A DNA stretch of 64,000 nt. Origin: JACCTU01 sp963700495. Its GTDB lineage: Bacteria > Actinomycetota > Thermoleophilia > Gaiellales > Gaiellaceae. Below the pieces are notes generated by a model that had not been told where the DNA came from, made no database searches, and saw only the letters and a program-made list of their open reading frames with translations. The position numbers and the translations under genes were made by a program. The stretch is taken from assembly GCA_963700495.1 (NCBI GenBank), contig CAVOXT010000003.1:496001-560000 (forward strand), given 5' to 3'. Of this stretch, positions 8,353-18,738 are shown piece by piece. Positions within the stretch are counted from its first letter, which is position 1. The number at the start of each line of letters is the position of its first letter.

Positions 8353-11103
<2,751 letters not shown>

Positions 11104-11144
11104 GAGCCCGATGCTATCGACCGGGCCCGTGGCCGTGACGGGTG

Positions 11145-11684
11145 CTAGTTGACCACTACGTAGAACGCCCGGTCGGCTGCGGCGCCTGCGCTGGTGTAGG
11201 TCTTCACTTCGACCTCCTTGCCCGGCGGGCAGGTGGTCAGCAGCACGCTCGCCGAGATCTCGCCGGGGCTCGCGTCGAGCGTCCCGACGACGTTGAGCGC
11301 GCCGCCGTCGACGTCGATGCAGTAGACGCCGACCGCCGGCTTCGAGACCGACGCGTCGGTGATGCCCTTCGCGCGCGGATCGTCGACGTCGCCGCCCGCA
11401 AGCACGCGGGCGTACGCCTTCGCCGCGCCCGAGGCGCCGGCGGGGCCGGCGGGCCCGGCAGGGCCGGCAGGGCCGGCGGGGCCGACTGGACCCACGGCCC
11501 CACGCGGGAGCTGGCCGAGCTTGAAGTCCTTCGCGAGCAGCGAGCGGTCCTTCACCTGGATGCTGGTGACGCTGTTCCTCGGGATCACGACGGCCGCGTA
11601 GCCGGTGCCACCCAGCACCACGAACAACGCGATCATCGAGATTGCGAGCCCAGGCGATGGGCGATGCAGCTTGATGCGCTTCAT
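11145..11684 (-). CDS. Secreted protein with short collagen-like Gly-X-Y repeat
   Basis: About 179 residues starting with ATG at 11684 (MKRIKLHRPSPGLAISMIA). It has a basic N-terminus and one hydrophobic segment that ends in GGTGYAA, so it is probably exported or membrane-anchored. A central run of PAG triplets (GPVGPAGPAGPAGPAG, about residues 66-86) forms a collagen-like region. It is followed by a globular domain with two Cys (YCIDV and TTCPPG) that could pair. Proteins with this N-terminus and a short collagen stretch are frequent in Thermoleophilia genomes; function unknown. A longer in-frame start exists at 11726, but the residues before ATG 11684 look unlike a signal peptide. Confidence 0.8.
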   Translation of the reverse strand: MKRIKLHRPSPGLAISMIALFVVLGGTGYAAVVIPRNSVTSIQVKDRSLLAKDFKLGQLPRGAVGPVGPAGPAGPAGPAGPAGASGAAKAYARVLAGGDVDDPRAKGITDASVSKPAVGVYCIDVDGGALNVVGTLDASPGEISASVLLTTCPPGKEVEVKTYTSAGAAADRAFYVVVN

Positions 11685-11777
11685 GTGAACCTCCTCGTAG
11701 GCCGGCAGTATTCCTACCCGGCTCAAACGCGTGTTCCTGCCCGCTCTGAGGAGTCCTTACGAAATGCGTAAGCGGCG

Positions 11778-12116
11778 CTAACGGCGCGACTGCGTGAGCT
11801 CACGGGCGAAACTGCCGCCGCCGATCACGCGTTCCGCGCTCCCGCCCGCTCGGTCGCGCAGCTCCCGGTCGGACGTCACGAGCACGTACGGCGCGTGGCC
11901 GGGCGCCTCGCGGGCGATCCAGTCGTCCGCACTCTCGCGGCCCGTGCCGACGACGTCGTCCGCAGCAACCGGGGCGCGGCCGTCGAACACGATCAGCGGA
12001 CGCATCCCGTTGCGGTCCGCCCAGAGGCGGGCGAGCTCGACGAGGTCCGCCTCCGGAATGTTCGGCCACTGTGACCGAAGGACGTTTCGTGCATCGATCA
12101 CGACGGTCGGGAGCAA
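11778..12116 (-). CDS. NYN/PIN-like domain protein (YacP-type putative RNase)
   Basis: A 112-residue protein built around a PIN/NYN-fold nuclease core. VVIDARNVLRSQWP at the N-terminus carries the first acidic residue and Asn of the NYN motif. LIVFDGRAP and the C-terminal VTSDRELRDRA supply the other acidic positions. Members of this family are small, metal-dependent ribonucleases involved in RNA turnover. The start is a TTG at 12116; a GTG within VVID is also possible. The gene is divergent from the HtrA gene. A short hairpin (CTTACG/CGTAAG, 11756-11772) lies just after the stop and may act as a weak terminator. Confidence 0.7.
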   Translation of the reverse strand: MLPTVVIDARNVLRSQWPNIPEADLVELARLWADRNGMRPLIVFDGRAPVAADDVVGTGRESADDWIAREAPGHAPYVLVTSDRELRDRAGGSAERVIGGGSFARELTQSRR

Positions 12117-12142
12117 CGGAACCTAGTTAACCAACGCGCAAA

Positions 12143-12176
12143 GGACCGGCGGGGTGTGGGGCGGTATAACCGGTCC
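12143..12176 (+). promoter_or_regulatory. Promoter region of the HtrA gene with flanking inverted repeat
   Basis: A TATAAC hexamer at 12165-12170 sits 6 bp before the GTG at 12177, the spacing of a -10 element for a leaderless mRNA. This supports GTG 12177 over the in-frame GTG at 12156, which would lie upstream of the transcript. The -10 is bracketed by a 7-bp inverted repeat, GGACCGG (12143-12149) and CCGGTCC (12170-12176), a possible operator. No good -35 is visible. Confidence 0.5.
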
Positions 12177-13355
12177 GTGGAACGGGACTCCCGCTCCCTG
12201 CTCAGATTCGCCGCCCTGCTCGCCGCCGGACTCCTCGGCGGCGTGGCTGCGCTCGCGGGCGCGTCCGCGACCGGAAAGCTCGGCGGGACGCAGACGATTC
12301 GAGAGGTCGCGCCCGAAGGCTCGAGCGCGTCGGTCTCGTTCGGGCCGCCTTCGGCGGGGCTCACACCCGGCGACATCTACGCCGCCTACTCGCGGGGCGT
12401 CGTCCAGATCGAGGCGACGGGCCCGCTCGTCTCCGATGCTTTCGACCCGTTCCCACGCCGCAGCCGCACGCTCGGCTCGGGCTTCGTGATCAGCAAGTCC
12501 GGTTACCTCGTCACGAACTTCCACGTCGTCAAGGGTGCCGAGACGGTCAACGTCAGCTTCTCGAACGACGAGGCCGTCCGCGCGAAAGTCGTGGGTGTGG
12601 ACCCGACGACCGATCTCGCCGTGTTGAAGGTGAACACTCCTCCGCGAGGCCTGACGCCGCTTCGCTTCGGCCGCTCCGCGTCCGTGAACGTGGGCGACGA
12701 GGTCGTCGCGATCGGCAACCCGTTCGGCTTCGAGCGCTCGATGACAGCCGGGATCGTGAGCGCGATCGGCCGCGTGCTCGAGGCGCCGAACAACCTTGCG
12801 ATCGACAACGCGATCCAGACGGACGCGCCGATCAATCCGGGCAACTCGGGCGGGCCCCTGCTGAACGCGCTCGGCGACGTGATCGGGGTGAATACCCAGA
12901 TCACCACGACCAGCGGCTCGCAGGGCAACGTGGGCGTCGGGTTCGCGATTCCGGTCGACACGGTCCGCACCGTCGCGGCGCAGATCATCCGCGTCGGGAA
13001 GGTCGAGCACGCGTTCCTCGGCGTGGAAGCGACGCAGGTGACGGAGGAGATCTGGCGCCTGTTCAGACTCCCGACCCGGCAGGGGCTCCTGGTCGACGCT
13101 GTCGTCCCCGAGAGCGCCGCCGACAAGGCGGGGCTCGAGGAGGGCCGGCGCACCGTGATCGTCGGCGGCGACAGCTGGCGGCTCGGCGGCGACATCATCG
13201 TCGCGATCGACGGTGCGCCGGTGACCACACCCGAGCGGTTGCGCGCGATCCTGGCGCGCAAGCGTCCCGGCGACGAGATCAAGGTCGAGGTCTATCGCGA
13301 CGGGCGCAGGCTGAGCGTGACCGTCAAGCTCGGTCGCGCACCGGCCGGGCAATAG
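12177..13355 (+). CDS. HtrA/DegP-like trypsin-fold serine protease with PDZ domain
   Basis: About 392 residues: an N-terminal membrane anchor or signal (LLRFAALLAAGLLGGVAALAG), a linker, a chymotrypsin-fold protease domain (about 60-275) and a C-terminal PDZ domain (about 285-388). The catalytic triad is visible as His in NFHVVKG, Asp in DPTTDLAVLKV and Ser in NPGNSGGPLLN. This is the standard set of the S1C family that degrades or refolds damaged proteins outside the cytoplasm. The PDZ domain contains GLLVDAVVPESAADKAGL. The start is chosen from the adjacent TATAAC element. The ligase gene follows about 45 bp downstream on the same strand. Confidence 0.92.
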   Translation: MERDSRSLLRFAALLAAGLLGGVAALAGASATGKLGGTQTIREVAPEGSSASVSFGPPSAGLTPGDIYAAYSRGVVQIEATGPLVSDAFDPFPRRSRTLGSGFVISKSGYLVTNFHVVKGAETVNVSFSNDEAVRAKVVGVDPTTDLAVLKVNTPPRGLTPLRFGRSASVNVGDEVVAIGNPFGFERSMTAGIVSAIGRVLEAPNNLAIDNAIQTDAPINPGNSGGPLLNALGDVIGVNTQITTTSGSQGNVGVGFAIPVDTVRTVAAQIIRVGKVEHAFLGVEATQVTEEIWRLFRLPTRQGLLVDAVVPESAADKAGLEEGRRTVIVGGDSWRLGGDIIVAIDGAPVTTPERLRAILARKRPGDEIKVEVYRDGRRLSVTVKLGRAPAGQ

Positions 13356-13400
13356 CCTTCACGCATCGAGCACTCGTTCGGTCAGAGCGCGCCGTTTTCC

Positions 13401-14426
13401 GTGGGCGTCGAGGAGGAGCTGCTGCTCGTCGACGAGCAGACGCTCGTACCTGTCGCCGCTGCGACGCGTGTCGTCGAACGGGCGGGCGAGAACGTCAAGC
13501 ACGAGCTGTTCGCCTCGTTCGTCGAGACCGCGACCCCGATCTGCCATTCCCCGGCCGAGGCGTTCGCCGCGGTCGTCGCGCTGCGACGCCACGTCGCGGA
13601 CGCGTGTGCACAGGAGGGCCTGCGTGCGCTCGCGATCGGCTCCCACCCGTTTGCATTGCCCGAGGACACGCCGGTCGTCGACAACCGCGATTACCTCGAG
13701 TTCGTCGAGTTGGCGGGGCCGGCCGCGCGGCGCCAAGGCGTCTGCGGCCTGCACGTACACGTCGGCATGCCCGATCCCGAGACGTGCGTGCGCGCACACG
13801 AGGGCGTTCTCCCCTGGCTGCCGCTCGTGCTCGCGCTCTCCGCGAACTCGCCGTGGTTCCGCGGCGAGCGGACGGGTCTGCTCTCGACCCGCGCCGAGGT
13901 GCTCGCGACCCTGCCGCGCTCCGGCGTGCCGCCGCCGTTCTCGTCCTGGAGCGAGTGGACGGCGATGATCGAGCGGTGGCAGCGGGCCGGAGTGCTGAAG
14001 AAGCCCACGCAGACCTGGTGGGACGTCCGCGTGCACCCGGCGCTCGGGACGCTCGAGCTCCGCACGCCCGACCAGCCCACCGATCTCCGCCTGACCGGCG
14101 CGGTGATCGCCCTCCTCCACGCGCTGGCGGTCTGGGCGGCCGAGAACACGTTGCGCCCCGCCTCGAGGGCCGACTGCCACACGAACCGCTTCTTCGCCTC
14201 CCGCTTCGGCCCGCGGGCGCGCCTGATCCACCCCGACGAGGACCGGCTCGTCGAGGTGCCCAGGCTCCTGGACGAGCTGCTGGAGCGGATCGCGCCCCAC
14301 GCGGACACCGACCTGCTCTCGGCGCTCGACGGTCGCCTCTGCGAGGCGGAAGTCCAGCTCGAGGCGGCCGACGCCCGGGCCGCGTGCGCCGGTGCGGTCG
14401 AGCGCTCGCTAGCATCGCCCGCGTGA
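13401..14426 (+). CDS. YbdK-type carboxylate-amine ligase (glutamate-cysteine ligase family 2)
   Basis: A 341-residue ATP-grasp-like ligase of the GCS2 family, known for weak gamma-glutamyl-cysteine ligase activity. Motifs include GVEEELLLVD at the N-terminus, GLHVHVGM (about residue 115) and WWDVRVHPALGTLELR (about 210). The first canonical start is GTG 13401, which begins directly at GVEEE. The frame is open upstream and reads IEHSFGQSAPFS, which resembles the N-terminal segment of family members, so translation may start at ATC 13365. No ATG, GTG or TTG exists there. The stop overlaps the HMA gene start (GTGA), pointing to an operon of ligase, HMA protein, sigma factor and anti-sigma factor. 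Confidence 0.85.
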   Translation: MGVEEELLLVDEQTLVPVAAATRVVERAGENVKHELFASFVETATPICHSPAEAFAAVVALRRHVADACAQEGLRALAIGSHPFALPEDTPVVDNRDYLEFVELAGPAARRQGVCGLHVHVGMPDPETCVRAHEGVLPWLPLVLALSANSPWFRGERTGLLSTRAEVLATLPRSGVPPPFSSWSEWTAMIERWQRAGVLKKPTQTWWDVRVHPALGTLELRTPDQPTDLRLTGAVIALLHALAVWAAENTLRPASRADCHTNRFFASRFGPRARLIHPDEDRLVEVPRLLDELLERIAPHADTDLLSALDGRLCEAEVQLEAADARAACAGAVERSLASPA

Positions 14427-14632
14427 AGACGGAGACGATCCAGGTCGGCGGTGTGCGCTGCGAGCGCTGCGTGCAGCGGCTCGGAGTGGCGCTCGAGGGC
14501 CATGCGGGCCTCGAAGCCGCGCGGGCCAACCTCCTCGGGGAGGTCACGCTGAGCTGGGACGAGGCGCAGACGTCACGCGACGCGCTGGTCGCCGCAATGT
14601 CCGAGGCGGGCTTTCCCGCGCGGGAAACCTGA
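14423..14632 (+). CDS. Small heavy-metal-associated (HMA) domain protein, copper-chaperone-like
   Basis: A 69-residue cytosolic protein consisting of a single ferredoxin-like HMA domain. The metal-binding loop is GGVRCERCVQRL, with Cys at positions 13 and 16, a variant of the MxCxxC motif. The remaining sequence follows the beta-alpha-beta-beta-alpha-beta pattern of CopZ/Atx1-type chaperones. It starts with GTG at 14423 overlapping the ligase stop. It ends with TGA that overlaps the ATG of the sigma factor gene by one base, so it is embedded in a tight operon. No copper ATPase is adjacent. The protein may deliver Cu or sense metal and thiol stress together with the sigma factor; this is inference. 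Confidence 0.82.
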   Translation: MKTETIQVGGVRCERCVQRLGVALEGHAGLEAARANLLGEVTLSWDEAQTSRDALVAAMSEAGFPARET

Positions 14633-15216
14633 TGTCCGACACGGACACGAGCGACGGGCAACGGATCGCGAACGAAGCGCGCGATCGAGTCCGTTTCGAG
14701 GAGGAGGCGCTCGGCCTCTCCGACCAGGTCTTCCGCGTCGCGCGCGGACTCGTGAACTCGCGCGAGGAGGCCGAGGACCTCGTCCAGCAGACCTATGAGC
14801 GTGCGTTCCGCAGCTGGCGCTCGTTCACGCCGGGGACGAACCTGCGCGCGTGGCTGCTCCGGATCCTCACGAACCTGAACATCGACCGCGCGCGACGCGA
14901 CAAGCGGCGACCCGAGACGCAGCCGATGGAGGAGACCGACTACTTCCTCTACAACAGGTTGGAGGAGTCTGCCGGCAAGCCCCTGGAAGAAGATCGGATC
15001 GTCGAGCGTTTAAGCCAAGATGACGTGGTTGGAGCGCTCTCTGCAGTCCCACACGACTTTCGCGACGTGCTCGTGCTCGTCGACATCGGGGACTTCTCCT
15101 ACCAGGACGCCGCACAGATCCTCGACATCCCGATCGGCACCGTGATGTCACGGTTGCACAGAGCGCGGCGCGTGCTGAAGAAAGAGCTCGCCGAGCGCAG
15201 CGTCGAGGCCCAGTGA
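14632..15216 (+). CDS. ECF RNA polymerase sigma factor (SigR/RpoE-like)
   Basis: A 194-residue group 4 sigma factor. Region 2 spans about residues 25-95 with the core-binding LVNSREEAEDLVQQTYERAF segment in pieces and the -10-recognition stretch GTNLRAWLLRILTN. Region 4 (about 130-188) has the helix-turn-helix FSYQDAAQILDIPIGTVMSRLHRARRVLKKEL. The linker carries EETDYFLYNRLEESAGKP, a feature of the SigR-like oxidative or disulfide-stress group in actinobacteria. The next gene encodes a matching ZAS-type anti-sigma factor whose start overlaps this stop. Redox control of a thiol-stress regulon is the expected role by analogy. Confidence 0.92.
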   Translation: MSDTDTSDGQRIANEARDRVRFEEEALGLSDQVFRVARGLVNSREEAEDLVQQTYERAFRSWRSFTPGTNLRAWLLRILTNLNIDRARRDKRRPETQPMEETDYFLYNRLEESAGKPLEEDRIVERLSQDDVVGALSAVPHDFRDVLVLVDIGDFSYQDAAQILDIPIGTVMSRLHRARRVLKKELAERSVEAQ

Positions 15217-15443
15217 TGGAATTCTGCGACCACTGCGAAGAGTGCATGCAGCCGTATCTCGACCGGTCGCTCTCCGTGGAGGAGCAGGCTTCTGTCGAGC
15301 AGCACCTCGCCGAGTGCCCCTGGTGCTCGAAGCGGTTCCGGTTCGAGCAGGAGCTCCGCGGCTACGTGCGGATCGCGTGCGTGGAGCAGATGTCCGCAAG
15401 TCTGAAGGCGAAGCTCGCCGCGCTTCGCACGCCGCTGTTCTAG
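15216..15443 (+). CDS. Zinc-binding (ZAS/RsrA-like) anti-sigma factor
   Basis: A 75-residue zinc anti-sigma protein. The hallmark HxxxCxxC motif is present as QHLAECPWCSKRF, preceded by an additional Cys cluster FCDHCEECM at the N-terminus. In RsrA-type proteins these Cys and His residues bind zinc. Oxidation to a disulfide releases the partner sigma factor. The ATG at 15216 overlaps the sigma stop (TGATG); a GTG at 15213 is an alternative. Gene order sigma then anti-sigma with overlapping ends is the standard arrangement. The two motifs make the call secure; the redox trigger is by family analogy. Confidence 0.9.
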   Translation: MEFCDHCEECMQPYLDRSLSVEEQASVEQHLAECPWCSKRFRFEQELRGYVRIACVEQMSASLKAKLAALRTPLF

Positions 15444-15447
15444 AGAC

Positions 15448-16134
15448 CTAGGCGGGCCCGCGGTGCGGGCCGACGATCACGACGAGGCGGCGCGGGTTCT
15501 TGCCGCCCGGGAGCGGCTTCGTGCCGACACCCAACTCGCGTGCAAGCCGTTGCGCGACGTCGTACCCGCCCTGCTCGTAGTAGATCGCCGTCTCCGGATA
15601 GTCGAAGCGATTCGCCCGGCGGACGTGGGCGATTCGGTAGCCGAGCGCACCGATTCGCGACGCGGTCCGACGCGTGAACGTGATGTCCCCGCTGCCGTTC
15701 AGGACGTCGACGTCGATCTGCCAAGGCTTCGGAAGCTTGGAGTCGGCGGCGACGAGCGCGAGGACGGCGGCGCGATCACGCTCGTCGGCCCGGCCGGGGA
15801 GGACGAACGCTGCTGTGAGAGCGGCGACCGCGGCGGCGACCGCCCCCAGCGCGAGGAGCCGATTGCGCGGGTTCGCCTGGAACGGCCTCGGCCCGACGGG
15901 CAGGCCGGCAAGCACGCGTGCCTCGCGATGGTCGAGCTCGAGCGCCGTCGCGTAGAGGAGCAGGGCCAGGAGAGCTTCGTCGGGCGTCCGGAAGCGGTAG
16001 ACGCGGCCGTCCTCGAGCCAGGCGACCTCGTCCTCGGTCAGCCCTGCCTTCGCCGCCGCCTCGCGAACCGGGAAGCTGGCGGGCGAGGCGCGCCTGCGCG
16101 AGAGGCGAGCGTTTGTGGTCGAGGGCGGTTGCAC
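15448..16134 (-). CDS. Membrane protein with LytR C-terminal domain
   Basis: About 228 residues in three parts. The N-terminal region (about 20-90) looks like a cytosolic helical or HTH-like domain (REAAAKAGLTEDEVAWLEDG). A single membrane segment follows (LLALGAVAAAVAALTAAFVL), then an extracytoplasmic LytR_C domain with the family signature VDVLNGSGDITFTRRTASRIGALGY in pieces. LytR_C domains occur at the end of LCP cell-wall ligases or alone in actinobacterial envelope proteins; their role is not well defined. The cytosolic HTH-like head with an external LytR_C is compatible with envelope sensing. The stop lies 4 bp from the anti-sigma gene end, in convergent orientation. Confidence 0.75.
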   Translation of the reverse strand: MQPPSTTNARLSRRRASPASFPVREAAAKAGLTEDEVAWLEDGRVYRFRTPDEALLALLLYATALELDHREARVLAGLPVGPRPFQANPRNRLLALGAVAAAVAALTAAFVLPGRADERDRAAVLALVAADSKLPKPWQIDVDVLNGSGDITFTRRTASRIGALGYRIAHVRRANRFDYPETAIYYEQGGYDVAQRLARELGVGTKPLPGGKNPRRLVVIVGPHRGPA

Positions 16135-16161
16135 GCTCCATGGACGGTCTCGATTCGGCGA

Positions 16162-16671
16162 CTAGCCGAGTTCTTCCTTCCACATATCGGCCGAATCGAT
16201 GTCTCCCGGAGCGCCGAGGTCGTCGCACGGGACGAGCCGGGGCTCGAACGCCCGCGCGCCCTCGTCGGGTACGCGCAACCAGACGCTCCTGGCGAGCAGG
16301 ACCGGATGGCCCCGTTCGCCGCCGTAGCTCGCGGCGAGGACCTCTGCCCCCGTCTCGCGCCAGGCCGTGACCACGCGGTCGACCGCACCGGGCGCGAGGT
16401 GCGGCCCGTCGGCGAGGACGACCACGGCCGCCTCCACGTCGGCGGCAAGCGAACCGAGCCCGCACCGAAGCGATGCTCCGGCGCCCAGCTCCCAGTCGGC
16501 GCACGGGACGACGCGGGCGTCGCTTTCGAGCTCGTAGGCACCGCTGACGACGATGATCTCGTCCACCACGCTCGCCCGTACCCGTTCGAGCACGTACGGA
16601 AGCAGCAGGCGCTGCTTCGGCGACCCGAAGCGCGTCGCGGCGCCGGCCGCCAGCACGACGGCCGCGACCAC
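16162..16671 (-). CDS. MocA-like molybdopterin cytidylyltransferase / NTP transferase
   Basis: A 169-residue nucleotidyltransferase with the Rossmann-like NTP-transferase signature AAVVLAAGAATRFGSPKQ at the N-terminus. Further motifs are VVVLADGPHLAP (about residue 85), corresponding to the DMP/DQP metal-binding loop, and GHPVLLARSVW (about 122). MocA converts molybdopterin to its cytosine dinucleotide form, needed by xanthine-dehydrogenase-family enzymes. Its position at the end of a leftward run that begins with Mo-hydroxylase subunits supports that role. It is shorter than E. coli MocA (192 residues). The GTG start overlaps the last base of the cyclophilin stop. Confidence 0.78.
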   Translation of the reverse strand: MVAAVVLAAGAATRFGSPKQRLLLPYVLERVRASVVDEIIVVSGAYELESDARVVPCADWELGAGASLRCGLGSLAADVEAAVVVLADGPHLAPGAVDRVVTAWRETGAEVLAASYGGERGHPVLLARSVWLRVPDEGARAFEPRLVPCDDLGAPGDIDSADMWKEELG

Positions 16672-17333
16672 TAGCTGCTCCGGATCTGAATCGAGTCGAC
16701 GACGACCGGCTCCGTCGGCTGCTCGGACGCGGAGTCGCCGAGCTCGCCGATCCGCTCGACCACGTCGAGCCCGGCGGTCACCTTGCCGATGACCGCGTAG
16801 TCGGGCGGGAGCATCACCTCGTCGCCGGTGACGACGAAGAACTGGCTCCCGGCGGCGCCGCTCGGCTCGGCCTGCGTCTTGGCCATCGCGACCGTCCCCT
16901 TCGTGTACGTCGTGTCGGCCGCAGGTTTGTCGACGGTCGTGTAGCCGGGTCCGCCCATCCCGGATGCGGTCGGATCCCCGCCCTGGATCACGAAGCCGGG
17001 AACGATCCGGTGGAACGTCGTAGCGTCGAAGTACCCCGCGTCGGCGAGGGCGGCGAACGACGCGGCCGCATGCGGTGACCGCTCAGGATCGAGGGTGATC
17101 GTGAACTCGCCGCAGTTCGTCTTCACGACGGCCTGGTGTGTGAGGTCGGGATCGAGCTCGACCGTCGGCGCTTCACGGGTCTCGGGCTCGCGGGGATCCG
17201 GGCTCTCGACTGCCCGGCAACCTGACGCCGTGGTCGTGCCGGCGGTGTCGGCGCTGCTGTCGGTGCCCCCGCAGGCCGTGGTGAGCGCGAGCAGGACGGC
17301 CGCGGCGAGAGCGTGGGCTCGTTGGGGGACCAT
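16671..17333 (-). CDS. Lipoprotein cyclophilin-type peptidyl-prolyl isomerase
   Basis: A 220-residue exported PPIase. The N-terminus has a signal peptide ending in a lipobox, LLALTTACGG, so it is probably lipid-anchored. A low-complexity Ser/Thr/Ala linker follows. The cyclophilin domain (about 60-215) contains the catalytic FHRIVPGFVIQGGDP segment and GSQFFVVTGDE. It should catalyse proline isomerisation during folding of secreted proteins at the outer face of the membrane. It sits 13 bp downstream of the lytic transglycosylase stop. It overlaps the MocA start by one base, so it is probably part of the same transcript although functionally unrelated to the Mo enzyme. Confidence 0.9.
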   Translation of the reverse strand: MVPQRAHALAAAVLLALTTACGGTDSSADTAGTTTASGCRAVESPDPREPETREAPTVELDPDLTHQAVVKTNCGEFTITLDPERSPHAAASFAALADAGYFDATTFHRIVPGFVIQGGDPTASGMGGPGYTTVDKPAADTTYTKGTVAMAKTQAEPSGAAGSQFFVVTGDEVMLPPDYAVIGKVTAGLDVVERIGELGDSASEQPTEPVVVDSIQIRSS

Positions 17334-17346
17334 GGGGTTCCCGTGT

Positions 17347-17886
17347 CTAGCGGCAGCCTGCGAGCGAGCGCCAGATCGACGTCACGTCGGCGACGTACGT
17401 CAGCGTCTCGTCGCTGGGCGCGCGGCCGACTCTCGCCACGGCCGTCGGGCCGGCGTTGTAGGCGGCGAGCGCGAGGTCGCTCGAGGCGAACCGGTTGAGC
17501 TGGAGCCGGAGGTAACGGGCGCCGGCGAGCACGTTCTCGGTCGGGTGGTCGGCGTCGAGCTCGAGCTCCTCGGCCGTCCTCGGCATCACCTGGAGCAACC
17601 CGCGGGCACCGGCGCTCGACATCGCCTGGGGCCGGAACTCCGACTCGACCCGCGCGACGGCCGTGAGCAGCGACAGCGGCAACTTCGTCTCCCGCGCAGC
17701 GTCGACGAAGGCCCGGCGGAACCGCGCCGGAATCGGGCAGCGGGGACCCGTTCCGGCAGTCGCGGGGATCGGCGGGATGTGCGCGACGGGCACGGACGGC
17801 TTGCCCGCTTTCGCATTCGAGACCGTCACGGCGCCCAGCCCGCAGGCGCACGCGATCACGAGGAGCGACATCAGCCGTGGTGCCAA
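17347..17886 (-). CDS. Lytic transglycosylase (SLT domain), secreted
   Basis: A 179-residue exported cell-wall enzyme. A short signal segment (LMSLLVIACACGLGAV) precedes a Pro-rich spacer and an SLT/lysozyme-like domain (about 55-175). Conserved motifs are AVARVESEFRPQAMS with the catalytic Glu, GARGLLQVMP, and ALAAYNAGP near the C-terminus. Such enzymes cleave peptidoglycan between MurNAc and GlcNAc with formation of 1,6-anhydroMurNAc. The gene lies 12 bp from the upstream FAD-subunit gene and 13 bp from the cyclophilin gene on the same strand, so it is probably cotranscribed with them. Confidence 0.9.
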   Translation of the reverse strand: MAPRLMSLLVIACACGLGAVTVSNAKAGKPSVPVAHIPPIPATAGTGPRCPIPARFRRAFVDAARETKLPLSLLTAVARVESEFRPQAMSSAGARGLLQVMPRTAEELELDADHPTENVLAGARYLRLQLNRFASSDLALAAYNAGPTAVARVGRAPSDETLTYVADVTSIWRSLAGCR

Positions 17887-17898
17887 GACTGCGGGATG

Positions 17899-18738
17899 CT
17901 AACGGGTGACCGCGACGACTGCCCGCCGCCCGAGAGCCCGCGCCAGGTCGACCTTGAAGGCGTTGCCCGGCAGCGGCTCGGCCGCCTCGAGCGCGTCCAG
18001 CGAGTCGATCGCCCAGGGGATCGGGGCGACCCCGGCGAGTGCGAGCCGCGTGCCGTCGTCGTAGCGGGCGGCCGCCACGCCGACGAGCGCGAAGGCCCAC
18101 CGCTTCCGGTCCATCGCCTTCAGGTACGTGCTCGCGAGCGGCCGGCGAAACTCGAGCTCGAGGATCAGCTCGCCGGCCTCGAGCGTCGTGACGTTCCGGT
18201 CGTCCTCGGACGGCAGGCGGTACAGCTCGGCGAGAGCGAGCTCCCGCCGATCGGTGCGGAGGCGCGCGTCGAGCGCGAGCAGCGCCGCGGCAGGGTCGGA
18301 CGGGTGCGCGGATGCACAGAAGCCGTTCGCGAAGATCGCGTGTTCGCGGTGCTGTCCGGTCTGCGCGTGGCAGACGTCGCCGCCGTGCAGGCGGCAGGGG
18401 AACTGGAGGCGCCAGTACCAGCAGCGCGTCGCCTGGAGCAGGTTCCCGCCGATCGTGCCCATGTTGCGGAGCTGTGGCGACGCGGCGAGCCGGCAGGCTT
18501 CGCGAAGCGCGTCAGGGATCTCCGTGCTCGCCTCGAGCTCCGCGAGCGTCGTCCCGGCGCCGATCGTCGTGCCGTTCACGCCTTCAGGCACGACCCCGGA
18601 GACGTGGACGAGGCGGTCCGCGCGCACGATGCCCTCGCGCAGCAGCGGAACGAGCTCGGTCCCGCCCGCGAGCGCACGGGCCCCGTCGCCGAGCGACGCG
18701 GTCGCTTCCTCGAGCGAGCTAGGCCGCAGGAGCTCCAA
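17899..18738 (-). CDS. Molybdenum hydroxylase FAD-binding subunit (CoxM/XdhB type)
   Basis: A 279-residue flavoprotein subunit of the xanthine dehydrogenase family. The N-terminal PCMH-type FAD-binding domain shows ALAGGTELVPLLREG and AASPQLRNMGTIGGNLLQATRCWYW (about 95-120), the two FAD-contacting loops. The C-terminal CO dehydrogenase flavoprotein domain follows. A Cys-rich insert (FPCRLHGGDVCHAQTG) after the second FAD loop occurs in some family members. The start is TTG at 18738, so the gene overlaps the end of the large-subunit gene by 20 bp. It passes electrons from the iron-sulfur subunit to the final acceptor. The substrate of the complex is unknown. Confidence 0.9.
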   Translation of the reverse strand: MELLRPSSLEEATASLGDGARALAGGTELVPLLREGIVRADRLVHVSGVVPEGVNGTTIGAGTTLAELEASTEIPDALREACRLAASPQLRNMGTIGGNLLQATRCWYWRLQFPCRLHGGDVCHAQTGQHREHAIFANGFCASAHPSDPAAALLALDARLRTDRRELALAELYRLPSEDDRNVTTLEAGELILELEFRRPLASTYLKAMDRKRWAFALVGVAAARYDDGTRLALAGVAPIPWAIDSLDALEAAEPLPGNAFKVDLARALGRRAVVAVTR

